A DNA stretch of 64,000 nucleotides from Adenanthera pavonina (GCA_026686845.1 JAIVEN010000021.1:21718001-21782000); one strand, 5' to 3'; counted from the stretch's first letter, positions 10,301 to 23,481 are shown. The notes: generated by a model from the letters alone, not told the origin. Numbers and translations are program-made.

Positions 10301-12644
10301 TTCTTGTTCTTTTTCTGTTGATTTTGAATTTTGAGTTAATATATATTTTCATTTTTGCAGCTGCCGAGTTGTATGATTTTGATGACGAGAAGGTAGAAAT
10401 AACAGTTTGTGTTGGCTTGCACAATTACTATCATGTTGACGCGTGCTTATGCCTGTGTTGGGGGCTATTTATTCAATTTTTGGTCTAAATTGTATTTTTT
10501 CAAAATTTTATAAGGTTTAGATAGGCTATGGAATTTTTGGCCCCTTTTTTTAAGGCCAAGGCTGAATTGGTTAATAGCTCTATTTAAATTTAAGAGAGAT
10601 TACTATGAATATAATTAACTTTTCAATTGTCTGATGTTACTTTAAAGAACTGTTGTAACATCTTTTTTATTTTTTTTTATTCGTAGGATGAGAGAAAAGT
10701 TGATTTCAAAAAAATAGTAAGTGATAACTGGATTGAGCCACCAAAAAGAGAGCGGAAGCGCAAGTAAACATTTGCCGTCTTCATTTTACATTTGAAATTA
10801 TTCAATTATTATTATTTTTGGTGTGTACTTTGAATTGATTTTTCTCTTACTCATAGCTACTCAGAGTCTGAATACTTTAAGCAAACAATGCGGCAAGGTG
10901 GTCCTACTAAACCAAAAGAGCCCCGTATTCCGAGGATGCCTCAGTTGTAAGCATCTTACGAAACAGGTTTTCTTCTTATCAGTAAGTTTTATGATTGAAA
11001 TTGTTGCTTTCCTGTCTATAGGCATGATTTCCAGTTCTTTAACACACAAAGGCTAAATGAACTGTATGAAAAGGAAGTACGCTATCTTATGGTGGGTATT
11101 CAGTATCATGAACACTCATTTATTTGTCTATTGGGTTGAGTTTGGTACTTACTTAATGAATTTTCAGCAAACACATCAGAAGAATCAGTTAAAAGACTCC
11201 ATAGATGTTGATGAACCTGAAGGTACGTTAATGTTCTCCGTGTTTGTCCCCTGCTGTTTCCAAATAAATTCTAATAATGTTAAGTTGGATGTCTAGAGGT
11301 GGGAGATCCTTTAACTGCTGAAGAGCTGGAGGAAAAGGAGCGCTTGCTGGAGGAGGTGAGCAGATTTTTCATCTAAACTAGACTTCCTCATGGATATCCT
11401 TATTTTAACTTATTTGTGGGGGATAAATATAGGGATTTTCATCATGGAGCCGAAGGGATTTCAATACTTTCATTAGAGCCTGTGAAAAATATGGCCGAAA
11501 TGATATAAAGAGTATTGCTTCTGAGATGGAAGGAAAATCAGAGGAGGAAGTCGAACGATATGCAAAGGTTTTCAAAGAAAGATATAAGGAGTTAAATGGT
11601 AAGTTACAATGTTAAAAATGTTAATATTTCATTTTCTTTTTCTCTGCAAAATCCTTGTGAGATGCTAAATGTGATTTCTGCGAAAATGTGGACTGCAATT
11701 AGAATCTGTTGAACTAAACTGCAGAACAAATTTTTCGTGGTTCAATAAATTTTTCTTGAACTGAATCTTGAAATTAGTTTCTAGTTATAATTTCCAAATT
11801 AAGTTTTGGAGTTTGTCTGATGTTTGCAGATTATGATAGAATTATTAAAAACATTGAAAGAGGGGAGGCTAGAATATCTCGGAAAGATGAGATCATGAAA
11901 GCTATTGGGAAGAAGTTGGACCGATACAAGAATCCATGGCTAGAGTTGAAGATACAATATGGGCAAAACAAAGGAAAGTTCTATAATGAAGAATGCGATA
12001 GATTCATGGTGTGAATTTTGTTTCTTTTTACCTAAAAGATTATTTATTATCCTTTTATGCATGGTCTCTCAACTAATTTTGATTTTGGTGATAATTGCAG
12101 ATATGCATGGTTCACAAACTCGGCTACGGGAATTGGGATGAGTTGAAGGCGGCATTTCGAACATCACCCCTATTTCGATTTGATTGGTTTGTCAAGTCTC
12201 GCACAACACAAGAGCTTGCTAGGAGATGTGACACCCTCATCAGGTTGGTAGAGAAGGAAAACCAAGAACACGATGAGAGGGAGAGACAAGCTCGTAAAGA
12301 GAAGAAACTTGCTAAGGTTTGTTTCAATTTCTCCCCAAGAAAGAAGGAAGGATGAATAAAGCTAAACAAACTGTGTTCTTTTTAAGGATAAGTTTGATTG
12401 CTGAAGCATAGTTTGATAAATCTTTCAGAGCACGACCCCATCAAAACGGGGTTTGGCTAGACAGACAGAGAGTCTGTCTTCGCTGAAGAAGCGCAGGCAG
12501 TTAACTATGGATGACCATGTTAGCACGGTTTGCTTTTTTGCTTTGCAGAATATGAATTGGTAGCCCTTTCTTATTACATGGAATTTACTCGTGCATATAC
12601 TGAATTGAACCATGTTATTGTGGCAGGGAAAAAGGAGAAAATAA
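4369..12644 (+). CDS. CHR11: ISWI chromatin-remodelling ATPase (CHR11/CHR17-like)
   Basis: ATP-dependent nucleosome spacing motor of the nucleus, catalytic subunit of plant ISWI complexes. I trace 25 exons with GT-AG introns and intact phase: 4369-4596, 4929-5057, 5157-5260, 5961-6067, 6430-6527, 6664-6843, 6949-7170, 8216-8350, 8435-8717, 8818-8891, 9065-9285, 9378-9465, 9559-9652, 9738-9926, 10361-10392, 10687-10763, 10857-10946, 11022-11091, 11168-11222, 11297-11355, 11433-11598, 11830-12008, 12101-12316, 12429-12527, 12627-12644. The product is 1070 aa, near the usual ~1055-1070. Domains: acidic N terminus (1-76); SNF2 ATPase with GLGKT at 223-227 and DEAH at 323-326; helicase C with STRAGGLGINLA from 571 and RAHRIGQ at 605-611; HAND about 720-815; SANT about 848-900; SLIDE about 905-1020; basic end GKRRK. 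CHR11 versus CHR17 cannot be separated, so the symbol means the type. The start is the first ATG of the acidic N terminus, after a pyrimidine-rich leader. No lesions are seen. Confidence 0.95.
7534..7740 (+). mobile_element. tRNA-derived SINE-like insert in ISWI intron 7
   Basis: Intron 7 (7171-8215, about 1 kb) holds a segment with pol III promoter-like boxes: an A-box-like 'TGGCTTGTTGGTGAGAG' at about 7548-7564 and a B-box-like 'AAGTTCGAATTGG' at about 7590-7602, at the usual spacing for a tRNA head. A tail follows with no tRNA fold. The A-rich 'TTAAAAGGTGGGG' before it and 'ATAAAAGGTGGGG' near 7634 may be remnants of duplicated flanks or an internal repeat. The 3' end is a guess. A decayed tRNA gene is less likely because no acceptor stem is visible. 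Confidence 0.45.
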
Positions 12645-12940
12645 ATGTATATATGCGGCACTTAGATACCTTGACTATGGATTGTCTCATAAGACTTGGC
12701 TAGTTTAACGTGTGACCCAGTGACATGAACTGGTGGTCAGGTTTGCCTTCACAAGTCCTTTGACAGAAACCCCTTTTTTCAACTTTTGGTTCTACATGTA
12801 ACAGGTGGATAGGGTAGTCAGGAATGATTAAAGGTGAGATCGAGGTGTTGGAAGCGTAATTATCAATGTAACACATCCCCGTTACCATTAGATGGCATAT
12901 TGCTTTGTATTTTAGTAACTGTTGAAAAGAATTTGCTTAT

Positions 12941-13115
12941 ATGGGTCCGTTTGGTTCAAAGTGGGAAAGGGAAAGGGAATGGGAGAGCTTTCTCCCATAA
13001 ATAAGAAAAACTCTCTTTCCAATAAAGTCATTTTTATTATATACCAAACATTATTTTTATATTGTTTCTCACCTTCTCCCTTTCTTCAAATTAGTTTTCT
13101 GTGTACCAAACACAA
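12941..13115. mobile_element. Possible small MITE with GTTTGGT ends
   Basis: It starts GGGTCCGTTTGGTTCAAAG and ends with GTGTACCAAACACAAC, so imperfect inverted ends share GTTTGGT. The end motif resembles that of the MITE-like copies at 23482 and 28690. The target duplication is not clear. Confidence 0.35.
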
Positions 13116-14969
13116 CACATGTATAATATTTGCTTTACCTTGTCCTGAAATAGGAAATCTATCTGACCGGAGTTGTGTAGTTCTGCAGTGATTGTACCTT
13201 TTGATTTTCTTAAATTTTTTAATTGGGCAGTAAATCCTTGCTTCAACACATTATAAACCTCGTCCGGATTTTGGGATTCTTTTTTGAGGTAATTCTGATT
13301 TCTGAAAGTTGGAGTGATAATATTTTTTCCCCGAAGGCAGTGTTGGAGAGTTTGTGAGGGGATAAAATAGAATGTATAATATTAGAATGTATTAGATTGG
13401 ACTGAAATGTGTTATTTTATTGGTTGAGTTTAATAAATAGAGGGGGAGAACTATTGGAGCAAAATGATTTTTTTTCTTTTGAGCAGGAGCAAAATGATTT
13501 ATAAATTAATTTTATTTAATATTGCTCTTCTGAAATAAGTTAACGTGTAAGAGTATATTGAATTATAATTTATTTATCTTCTTGGCCAGAAATTTTGTAT
13601 GTTAATATTTGATCACTTAAATTTGGAGGGACACAGGAATTTTAGATAATTTGCGTTCTCTCATTTCGTTCAATTCTGAGACGAGGAAGTAAAATTGTGA
13701 AGGAGATTTCATTCGAAGTACAGTTTTTACGTCAGCCCCCCGTCTCCACAGTCGCCGCGGCAGTTGCAGTAGGCTGTTACATTGGGCCTTTTTCTGGTTC
13801 TTTCTCTCCTACATTGTCCACCCTTCCCCCTCCTCTAGTTCCCCTTCTAGTTATGTTCTATTATGTGTGTGTGTGCGCAGATATGAATAAGAAATTTAAC
13901 AAAATGGCTCAATTAACTTCGGACACGCTATCCATTTTATCAATTTTTTGGTCATTCATCCAAATACTGTCTAGAGGTTCTATTTGGATAATCTTGCTTG
14001 TTGGAAAATGCTATTGACTGCCATTTTCATAAAAACTCGTTATTCTAATTGATTAATCCAAGCGATTGAGCATTTCAACTTGTACTTTTATCCTAATAGG
14101 TAAATCAAGAACTCGTGAATTAAGGTCAATAAACAAGCATCTACAATTGCACTTGATCATTATTTTAATGCAGTTCATATTAAACCTTGTATCTCTCTAT
14201 CTTTAACCCAAACCAAGTTATTAATTAATCGTGCATTTCATTTTTCGAATTTTATGGAAAAATACAAGCAAAACATATATTAAAAGTGATTTAATAGTGT
14301 TATGAATCCATCCTATGGGACCTCTACTTGGGAGAAAAAATATTCAGCAATTTAGTTTCAATTCACATATCATAAGTAATACGTGAATATGTATTAATTT
14401 TAATTATTAGAGTCACTTTCTTATTTTTTTTATTGAATAAAATTTATTTATAAGGTCTACAGGAAATACAAATTTATTTACTTATTTATTATAAAATAAT
14501 GAAAAATCATTTTCAAGATATCTAGAATTGTCGAAGGATTAAATTAAAAGAAATCATTTATAATAGATTAACTTAAAAATTCAGCCCAGGCCATGGTTTA
14601 TTTATTGGCAAAATAATGTAGAAGAATATAGCAGTTTAATTACGGAAATTGTCCAAAAATATTTTGTAAAATGCAAAATGAAATAGAATTGTTAATACTT
14701 AATAGTGTGCAATAGAGAGAGAATAAATAATAGTTGAAACTTGAAACCTAAGCCCTAGAAGTAATTGCCAGTATTTATTGTGTGAATATGGATCCGTTGC
14801 AGTTGTTTTGGTACCAAAAGCACTCAATATCTTATAGTCATATTTGACTCTTTTAAATTTGTGGATCCTTTGAATCTGATAAATATGAATTTCCCTGATG
14901 TTTGTTAAAAAGAACGGTTTATAAATTAAATAGATGAAAAAACTAACCACAATTTGTTTATGGAGACGG

Positions 14970-15165
14970 CTTGGGTACTTAAACTTATATATTTAATGTA
15001 CATGTATTAAATTAAAACAAAACATATGGATTTTAAATTTAATAATAAATTAACAATACAAATAATAAAAATTGGTTATAGAATAAATAATACATAGAAA
15101 AATTCACTTATTCTGATTTAATTAGATTAAAACATTTTAAGTATAAAAGTTTAATTACATAAGTT
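14970..15165. mobile_element. AT-rich MITE, family 1, copy 1
   Basis: Inverted ends: the left end reads TACTTAAACTTATATATTTA, and the reverse complement of the right end reads AATTAAACTTTTATACTTAA. The inner block 'AATCAGAATAAGTGAATTTTT' (on the reverse strand) matches the left inner part of the copy at 17336-17525, so the two copies are the same family in opposite orientation. Non-coding. Confidence 0.5.
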
Positions 15166-15821
15166 TTTTTCTGTAGTTTTTGGGTGAAGAAACTAGCCAC
15201 AATTTACCAAACCTTTATACAACCAAATTCAGAGGAACCAATTCATAATTGCAGACACTCGAATTTCTTCATCAAAAACCATCATTCGTCAATCTTTTTA
15301 ATAATTAATTTTCAATATTTTAATAATTAATTAAATTTAATTGCTGGGTGCATGCTTACGTCAACCTTCAATTCATGTACACAAGACGACAAGTGGAATG
15401 TAGAATAACTATAATAAACCATTTTATATAAGCCGAAAACACGAGGCTCAGACATTCAATCAAATGGAGACTGTACGATTACATGTAATAGCAATGGCAT
15501 CCACACCAATCCACTCAGCTCCCCCCATTTACAAGCAAGAGGTGCAAAATTAGACGCCTCTCGTGCTACTGCATTAACATTCACATCATGCATGGATATG
15601 TACTTTAAAAGCCCCAATCCACACTACTCTCTCTCTTCTTTTAATCAACTCTTGATCAACAACTACCAGAATGGTGCCAAGTCAAATCCATGACGTTTAC
15701 TCCCAGGGTAGACATGAAACCAAGATGTTAAAGGATGACCCTCCGGCTCCTGACTCAATCATACATCTCTTCACAAGTAGATGAAAAGCAAAATGACTCC
15801 AAGTTTTGGTGCTTTCACTCA

Positions 15822-18800
15822 TCAGTCATTTGTAGCATCAAAGCTACCCATTGCATTTGCCCGCTTTTTATCTCTCCAATTCTCACCCCATACTTTTGCT
15901 TCTGCAACTGCACGTTCTCTGTCTAGGTCACGGTTCCTCGGAGGTTCCCTAGCTCTTCCAGTATTTACCGGGCTGTCTCGCTGAGAGTCCTGCCTTTCTG
16001 CATCATCCAATCCCCATCTTCTACCTGACCCACCATCAGTTTCAATCTTCCCCAAGCCTGTCCCAGCACTTGGATCCCTACCATCTCTCTTCCTGTAATC
16101 AGGTGTGTTTTTATGGGTGGATGGTGATCCATGATGACGTCCATGATCCGGGCTGTCCAAGCTATCTGCCACATTCCTCTGATCATCCTTGTTCCTAGGG
16201 GTTGATGGACCAACTCGGCTAGTCTGACTAGCCGTGTTTGGATCATATGTCTGTGAGGCCAAGTATGTAAGAGCAGTCACAACGTCTCCAATAAGGGGCC
16301 TCGTAGCAGCATGTTCTTGCAAACACATAGCTGCAACCGCAAGTGCTTGATAGAGTCCTCGCATTGGATAACGGCCTTGAAGCAGTGGATCAGCCATGGC
16401 GGGGAACTTCCTACGGTCTTTAAATAGTGGTCGCGCCTGCAAAATTCCATTTACCAAGAGATATATAATTGCAAAGGATGGATGGGTAAGTTTGTTGAAT
16501 GCTGTAATAGTCAATGGTTGAAAGATCAACATCCAAACCAATGTTCTATAATGTTTGACAATAGTTTTAGAAGCAAAAGTACAACACAAAGATGACCAGG
16601 TCAGAGACTTACCCATGCAACAAGATTATGCTCGCCATGTGCACGTGTATTATCAATAGCTTTGCGCCCAGTAATAAGTTCCAAGAAAACAACTCCAAAA
16701 CTATAGACATCAGACTTCAGAGTTAGCTGGCCAGTCATAGCATATTCTGGGGCACAATAACCATATGTTCCCATTACTCGTGTGGATACATGAGTCTTAT
16801 CACCCACTGGACCAAGTTTTGCAAGCCCAAAATCTGACAATTTGGGATGAAAACCCTCATCTAGGAGGATATTGGATGATTTCAAGTCTCTATATATTAC
16901 GGGAGGGTTTGCTTTATCATGCAAATATTCCAACCCCTTTGCTGCTCCTGCTGCTACTTTCATCCTTGTGTTCCAGTCCAGAGGCTCCTTGTCAGGAGGA
17001 AGATCTGTAAAGTGTCTCAGTAAGAATTTCTGTATACTGTATGAACCGAAACCCTATATAGGTCAATTTCATTATGAAGACATACCTAAGTAAAAGCAGG
17101 GACACATCACATTGAAGCCACTAAATGATAATGATGGACTTAACAAGCGTCAAAGTTTATTGGAGGATGATATGCTTTTACCTTATCTATGAAAACAATG
17201 CTCTGTTGTTGGACTACAACTAGATAATTGACATCAGGATTCACAATTTAGCTTAACTGATGCCAGCACAGGTTTTAGTCAATTTCACCCCATTGAATAA
17301 CCTTTAAGAAGGAACATTTTACAAAAGGAAAAAACTTAGATACTTAAACTTATATATTTAATGTACTTTAATACAATTAAATCAGGACAAGTGAATTTTT
17401 ACATGTATTATTTATTTCATAATTAATTTTTATTATTTATATCGTTAATTTATTTTTAAATTTAAAATGCACATGTTTTGATTTGATTTGATAAAAGTAT
17501 GTCAAATATATAAGCTTCCCTCCCTCCCCTTTTTGAATGTCTTGTCCTTTACAAAATCTATATTTGGTGTAAAGTCTTCTTTATGTGAAACATGTACATA
17601 AAGTTTCATATTTATAAATCAGTTTGCACTCAATTGATAAAATATAGTTCCAAAAACATGCAAGATTAGCATCTAGTTTGTAATTAAATTTATGGAAAAT
17701 TTGAAATGCTCAATGAACAAGCCAGTGGAATTTCCGGAAGAAAATCAGAGACAACTAGCAATTTAGAACTGCAAGATCAACGTGAAGATTTTCAAAAAAA
17801 GTGTTACAAGACAAAATTTGGATAGAACAAAGAGAGTGTGAAATAGCAACATGAGACCATCAAAGAAAAGAATGGTCTTAAATAGCTTGATAATAATACA
17901 TCTGAAGTGGAGAAAACAACATCAGGGGATCAAATTGTGGCAGCCATAGAATGTGTAAGTTTAGTTACTGGTCAAGCCTTAGAGGATCCTAAAGAGATTG
18001 AATAAGCTGTTAAACTTGGAAAAGTTGACAAAACAGCTACTTAATTTATTGATAGTAGCAAGCCCTTTAAGGACTTTCCCAACCTCTTGGTTTTAGTCAT
18101 CCTTGAAAATACCACTAACTTCACCAAAGGACAAACCGGTAGAGACAATAGAAGCTACCCCGAGTTCAAGTACAAGGGTTGGCACTTTGAGGTATAAGCA
18201 TGAAAGACAAGGCTATGGCATAGGAGATCCAACGCATTGATGGAAATATAGACATCCTTGACAGGTCACATGAATGACCTACGACATTAATTAAAGCCAA
18301 GCAAGATGGTTGTGAATACTGTGTTATTGCAATGTATGATTTGGAGCTATCCCAAGAAAAGGATGCCTATCATTATCAATAATGCATTCTCTTCTGTCAC
18401 ATTTTGCAACTTTTTGTCTTTCCTAGGATGTATTTGGGATAGGCTTCCTTTTTAAGTTCCACTGAGTTAATTTTAATGTCCAAGTTTCAATAATGGGTTT
18501 CATAGCGACAAAGAGTCACAATTCCTATCCCTATGACTCAATTTGGAACCAAATCCACCAAGAATTAGATTAAGATCTAGTGTTTATTAATTTCTAATTT
18601 TTGGAAGTGATGGAACTCAAATTCAGTATTATTTATATGGCAATTCCAGACCTTTGCGCATGAGAAGGACAAGGACTGTTACATTGATTAGAGAGTGACC
18701 TCTATATAATACTTAAAGAAAAACAGAAATGAAAATCAACACAGTGCACCCCTCCTGCTATGGTATTTGAGAGACCAAGACAATCCTGACACTAGAATAT

Positions 18801-21800
18801 CTGTACCCTGATACTACCGCTCCCTAATATTCCTTCTCTCCTCTCTCCTGTCTGTGCACACTACCTGACAAAGGTAGTTCCAGATCCTCCCTATTTTGGC
18901 CCTCCTCTTCCAGCTCATCCTCCTTTGCATATTGGGCCTGCTTATTCTTCTTTCCTGTATAACTGAGGCCCCATTTAGCCTCCTTGTGGGCTGTCTTCCC
19001 CTTGAGTAAAAACTGTCCCAAAGCCCACAAAATTTAAAATTTATTAAAATCAATTGAATTTAATTGTTTGAATTATAATATATAAAATTCAATTAGAATT
19101 TTAATTTTACAATTATAACCTTTTTAATGGGCATTGTTGGTAAATTTCTTTGCACTTTTCAAAGCTTCAATCAGATATCCCTCCAACTAATGTATGCAAA
19201 AAGTTTCTAATGTAGCGATTTGAATGCACACCACATTTACCACCCAATGATAGTTTTTCATAGAGAGATCCAACAAAAGTAGAGGACAATGATATCGCAT
19301 AATCAGTCGTCTCTTTTTTCTTTTTTTGGGAAAAGGTGCAAAATAACAAAGCTAGCTGGGAAAGTTGTTTATTATTCATATGACATAGATAACAATGATT
19401 GAACGAACCAATCTGCGTAATCCAAATTGTATAATTTATTCTATCATAGCCACACCACACCCCAAAGGGGTGGATATTCTATAAAGGTAATGCTCAATAA
19501 CTCAAATGCTAGGCTTAGTTGAGTTGTAGCCTCAGTCATAGTACCAAGACCAAAGCATAACAACCCCATGTTTTGAACAACCCTTACAATATGTTTGGTC
19601 CACAAAATGCTAGTGATAGGATTGAAAGGGAATGAAAAATAGATGGAAAATGACACTCGTACCCATGCTTTAAAAAATAATAATAATAAAAAGGGTAAGC
19701 ATAATTTTGCAAATTAGCCAAGGATTCCGTTTTCCTCCCAATAACAAGCAGGCAGTTGTCATTGGCGGCACTTTAGAAGTAAGTCTAGCAGAATATGGGC
19801 ATCTCCAACTACAATCGGGATACCAGGTTAGAATAACAAGATACTGTTTGACTTTTTCATAAATTCATAAATGTAGCAAAGTATTACATTGTCTCTTATC
19901 ATAATCTAATTTCAAGTCCGAAATAGTCTAAAATGGAAATTCCTAATTTTAGAAGAATACAATCAAATTCTTAGATTAGCTATATTCCCAACACAGTCAA
20001 ATAAAAAATTATAATTCAATTCGAATGAACTCCTGATTTTGAGTGGCTGCAAACACGCCCACTGGATTAGGATTCTATACCCACTTCTTGGAGGATAAGT
20101 ACTAAGAAGTTGCTTTCTTTCAGAGGAATGATTAATTTTATGAATTATGGCAGTAAGTTGCTCTCTTCTTGGTCCTGCGATCAGACTAAATCCTTCATGT
20201 GATGCCTAGATCAATTTCCTTCTCCTACTTCACTACTATTCTATTTGCTTTAATTTTCTAAGCTACCCAGACCTATTTTCCAAGGCAGACAGCCTTATTA
20301 ACTAATCCTATCACAACCCATATTTATTTCTTCCTTGAACTTTCCCTAAATTCTATCAAACCCAAGACACGATTCCTGTAGGTTGTGGGTACTATTCATG
20401 GAAGATGGACATTTAACTAATCTCAAACCATATCCCATTGCCTATAATTGCTCTTACCTTAACATGCCACCAATGAAATTCAATTCACTATTTTCTACCT
20501 TTGTTTAACCCATGAAACCTTAATCCTCAGGCTACTAAACATATCCCCTTGCTGTCACCTTATTAGTTCTTGAGTCCTAGTTGCCCAGCTATCTTAGGAT
20601 AACTCTAGAGTGACATCCTTATGACGAGCAACATCATACATAACAAGTTTGAAGCACTAAATATCATAAATTGCTAGCATCAACGTAGAAGCAGTAGCAT
20701 CTACCATCTGAAAATTTGAAGTAACCATCTATAACCCACATTTCATTTGACATGAAAGGTTCATTAACTTAATGAGAGCCTATAATGGTTATCCAAAAAT
20801 TAAATCATCCGTTGGAGACAATACAAAAATTAATGCATCACTATTTTATTACGTGCATCCTTGACAATAAAGATTCTCTCTTTTTCCCCAGGTGTCATGT
20901 CAATTCTTATTTTCCCTCCATTATTATTAAAAAAAAAACAAGGTAAAAGACAAAAACAAAAATAGTTTTGTTTGATCCGAGTAAATTTAGGCATAGAATG
21001 GCAGAAACAGCCATTCAATACAGAGTCCAGTAATGCTCCTTCTTCACTAACTACCATTTAGCTCTATTATTCTACCTTAATCCTTTAATGCTCTTTATTA
21101 AAAATCAAATAAAAAAATCAACTTATGAAAGCACAATAATTCAGGCACTAATAGTTACGGTAATAAAGGAATGCGATCTGACCATGTAGGTGATCCTCTA
21201 AAGACCCCAGTGGCATAAATTCATAGACAAGCAGCCGCTGATCCCCATCAGCACAATAACCAATTAAGTTCACAAGATTTGGGTGATGTAATAGGCTAAG
21301 CATGAGAACCTCCACCAAAAACTCTCGATTTCCTTGAAGGCCATTGCGATCAAGCTGTTTTACAGCAACTACCTATAAAAAAATGATTCCATCCACACAG
21401 ATTATGAGACAGAGGAAGGGAGAGTTAGGTTAATGATTGAATAAAAATCCATAACTGAGAATCAATAGATTCCATGCCAAAATGTAAGCACAAAATGACA
21501 AATAATTATTTAAATGATGAAAGAGAAAAAAGGTTGAGTTCAAGAGGTTTAAAATCTTTGCAGCAGCAATCACAACTTACTTGGCTTGTGCTTTCAAGGC
21601 GACCTTTATAAACACGTCCAAAACCTCCTTCACCTAATAAACATTCAGGCCTGAAATTCCTTGTGGCAGCTGCAAGCTCTCGAAATGTAAAAGTTTGTGC
21701 AGCGATGTGGGCAGTTGATCCATCCTTTTGAACTGGTGGTTCCTTCTTAGGATCAGAGCTACTTCTTGATTTTGATTTATCTATGTAAATGATTAAAAAA

Positions 21801-22792
21801 TAAGTAAGAGGAAAAGAAACAGGAATATATATATATTGGAGAAACTAGAAAATAAATATGAAGAGGAGATGATGATGCAAATTATTATGTAGCCATATAA
21901 GGATTAATGGCCTAGCATGGAATACTTGGAAACAGTGGCTACAGTGACCATATGCTGCTTCATTGTAGAATATAGGTCATAACATCTCTATTTTGAACTA
22001 AAAGGATCAAGATTTTCTATCGTCACATCATATCATCCACCAGAATATGATTCAACTAATATGAATATTCCAGAATTGTACAGCAGCACAAATACTATGC
22101 CTGGATTTTTATTTTTTTTTGGCTCATAGCCTGGATTGTTAACTTTTGGTTTATATCTAAACAAACTTAACAATTATCTAGATAGTGCGTTCCACAATTT
22201 TTATAAAGACGCAAAAATCTTGTTTAAAGTTATATCTTGCAGCAACTTAATTTTCTAGGGTATCAAATACTTTACTCAAAATGCAGCTATTAGCATCTGC
22301 ATCTACCTTCAATATGGTCAGTGTAATTAAATGGAACTTGTTATCAAATGATGTGAAACACTTGTTAAACTTCAGAGCCAAGGGCAGATCTTCAATGATG
22401 CTACTTGTATCGCAACTCTTAAAAAAAATAAGAATGCAATAAACAGAAGAGACATCCAATGACATTAAATCATTCACAGTGGCTGTGGAAGTACAATCTT
22501 TAGATGAATTAGATCAAAGTTCCCAATAATTATAATCAAATCACATCAACACAGAACTAACAAAATGACCCAGAAATGCAGAATTCAACATAATTTAAGG
22601 CAATCCACTAACCAAAAACTACTAAAGCCAGGAAAAAATTTGTCCAAATAAGTTCACACATTTGTTCTGACCTGAACTAACCCTACTGACGTGATGAGAC
22701 TGAGCAGTTGAACCTTCTTTAAGAGAATCCTTCTTGACCACTTCCGTCACCCCGCTGTCCTCCTTGTCAAAACAAGGAAAACACCCACCCAT
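15822..22792 (-). CDS. PBL27: Receptor-like cytoplasmic kinase VII, PBL27-like
   Basis: Serine/threonine kinase that relays signals from plasma-membrane pattern receptors; in Arabidopsis PBL27 links the chitin receptor CERK1 to a MAPK cascade. Exons read in gene order: 22672-22792, 21581-21780, 21183-21372, 16613-17004 and 15822-16436. All junctions are GT-AG and in phase, giving 505 aa (Arabidopsis PBL27 is about 510). Seen: the N terminus MGGCFPCF with Gly2 for myristoylation and Cys4/Cys7 for palmitoylation; glycine loop GEGGFGRVYKG; VAVKQ lysine; catalytic YRDLKSSN; DFG; activation segment STRVMGTYGYCAPEYA; and a long Ser/Asp/Arg-rich tail ending NRDLDRERAVAEAKVWGENW, which is diagnostic of the PBL27 subgroup. 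Intron 3 (17005-21182) is 4.2 kb and loaded with inserted DNA. No lesion is seen. Assignment to PBL27 rather than a near paralogue is by recalled similarity. Confidence 0.93.
17336..17525. mobile_element. AT-rich MITE, family 1, copy 2, in PBL27-like intron 3
   Basis: The left end ACTTAAACTTATATATTTA and the reverse complement of the right end, GGGAAGCTTATATATTTGAC, pair over about 55 bp with few gaps. It is related to the copy at 14970-15165. It lies about 330 bp inside intron 3. Confidence 0.55.
17740..18370 (+). pseudogene. Unidentified coding-like remnant in PBL27-like intron 3
   Basis: On the plus strand, antisense to the host gene, the sequence reads as protein in broken frames: for example QIVAAIECVSLVTGQALEDP near 17930-17990, then FIDSSKPFKDFPNLLVLVI near 18045-18100, and QDGCEYCVIAMYDLELSQEK near 18303-18362. 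At least five stops interrupt it. The composition is unlike the AT-rich intron around it. I do not recognise the family; a processed pseudogene or a piece of a retroelement is possible. Confidence 0.35.
18600..21180. other. Remainder of expanded PBL27-like intron 3
   Basis: No gene is recognised. On the minus strand, 18814-19053 is open, lysine/glutamate-rich and GC-richer than its surroundings, which may be retroelement debris. The rest is AT-rich unique-looking sequence. The intron's splice sites at 21182 and 17005 are normal GT-AG. Confidence 0.4.
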
Positions 22793-23480
22793 ATCAAATC
22801 CACACCCAAATCAAAGCCACTCTCACAAAACCCAGAAAAGAATAACTCACATAACAAAGCCCTCAAAACTTCAGATAACCTTGAACAATTCGTTTCCCCC
22901 AAAGCTGCTCACACAAACCCATAACGAGAACTTCAACCAATTACTACTTTTCTCCCCGTCACTGGCTCACTCTAGAGCATAGCTCACTCTGCTGGTGCCT
23001 TCAGAAGAATTTCATCGGCAATTAAAGAAAAAGATCGAGATCAAAACGCCGGAATATCAGATCAACCAATCGAAGAAACTGATATGGCATAAGAAAGGAA
23101 AGCCAAAAAAAGGGAATTATAAAGAATTTCAGAATTTAAAGTTCGAGCTAAAATTAGAGACTAAGGTGAATTAGGACAGGAATTGTTCTTACATAATCCC
23201 GTGGAATTTGCATGATGACGAGGTTGTCATGATTTTTTTTCCGTGACGTTGAATTCTTACCCCTGCAATTCCTAATAATTACATATATATATATATATAT
23301 ATCTGTGTGTGTGTAATATATAATTATTTATTTATTTATGCATAGTTCAATAATCATCATCACGGTCGAAAAGTGGGTCCCACCAGATGGATGGGCGATG
23401 GACGTTCTCAACACGTTTTTCTTAAAAAAAAAAATAGTAAATACTTTTTCCATAACATACGTTTGAATTTGATAAAACTA
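22793..23480. other. Upstream region of the PBL27-like kinase
   Basis: 5' leader and promoter area for the minus-strand kinase. It includes an (AT)n run followed by (GT)n at about 23283-23314. No clear TATA box could be assigned. The open frame at 22734-22982 is antisense to exon 1 and its leader and is not a gene. Confidence 0.45.
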
Positions 23481-23481
23481 G

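Larger units (their letters stand above)
12645..15821. other. Intergenic region between convergent ISWI and PBL27-like genes
   Basis: The two genes point at each other, so this holds both 3' UTRs (about the first 250 and last 400 bp) and spacer. No convincing gene is seen. An open frame at 13697-14017 codes for a low-complexity, family-less peptide. Two MITE-like segments are listed separately. The stretch 14200-15350 is very AT-rich. Confidence 0.6.

Noticed and set aside
13697..14017. 106-codon open frame on the plus strand
   Set aside because: Low-complexity peptide with no family, next to AT-rich spacer and lacking splice or promoter support.
15965..16246. 93-codon minus-strand frame inside the kinase tail
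   Set aside because: Out-of-frame shadow of the last PBL27-like exon.
18814..19053. Lys/Glu-rich minus-strand frame in kinase intron 3
   Set aside because: Not an exon of the kinase (exons on both sides join in phase without it) and no family recognised.
22734..22982. 82-codon plus-strand frame
   Set aside because: Antisense to exon 1 and the leader of the kinase gene; Thr/Asn-rich with no known motif.
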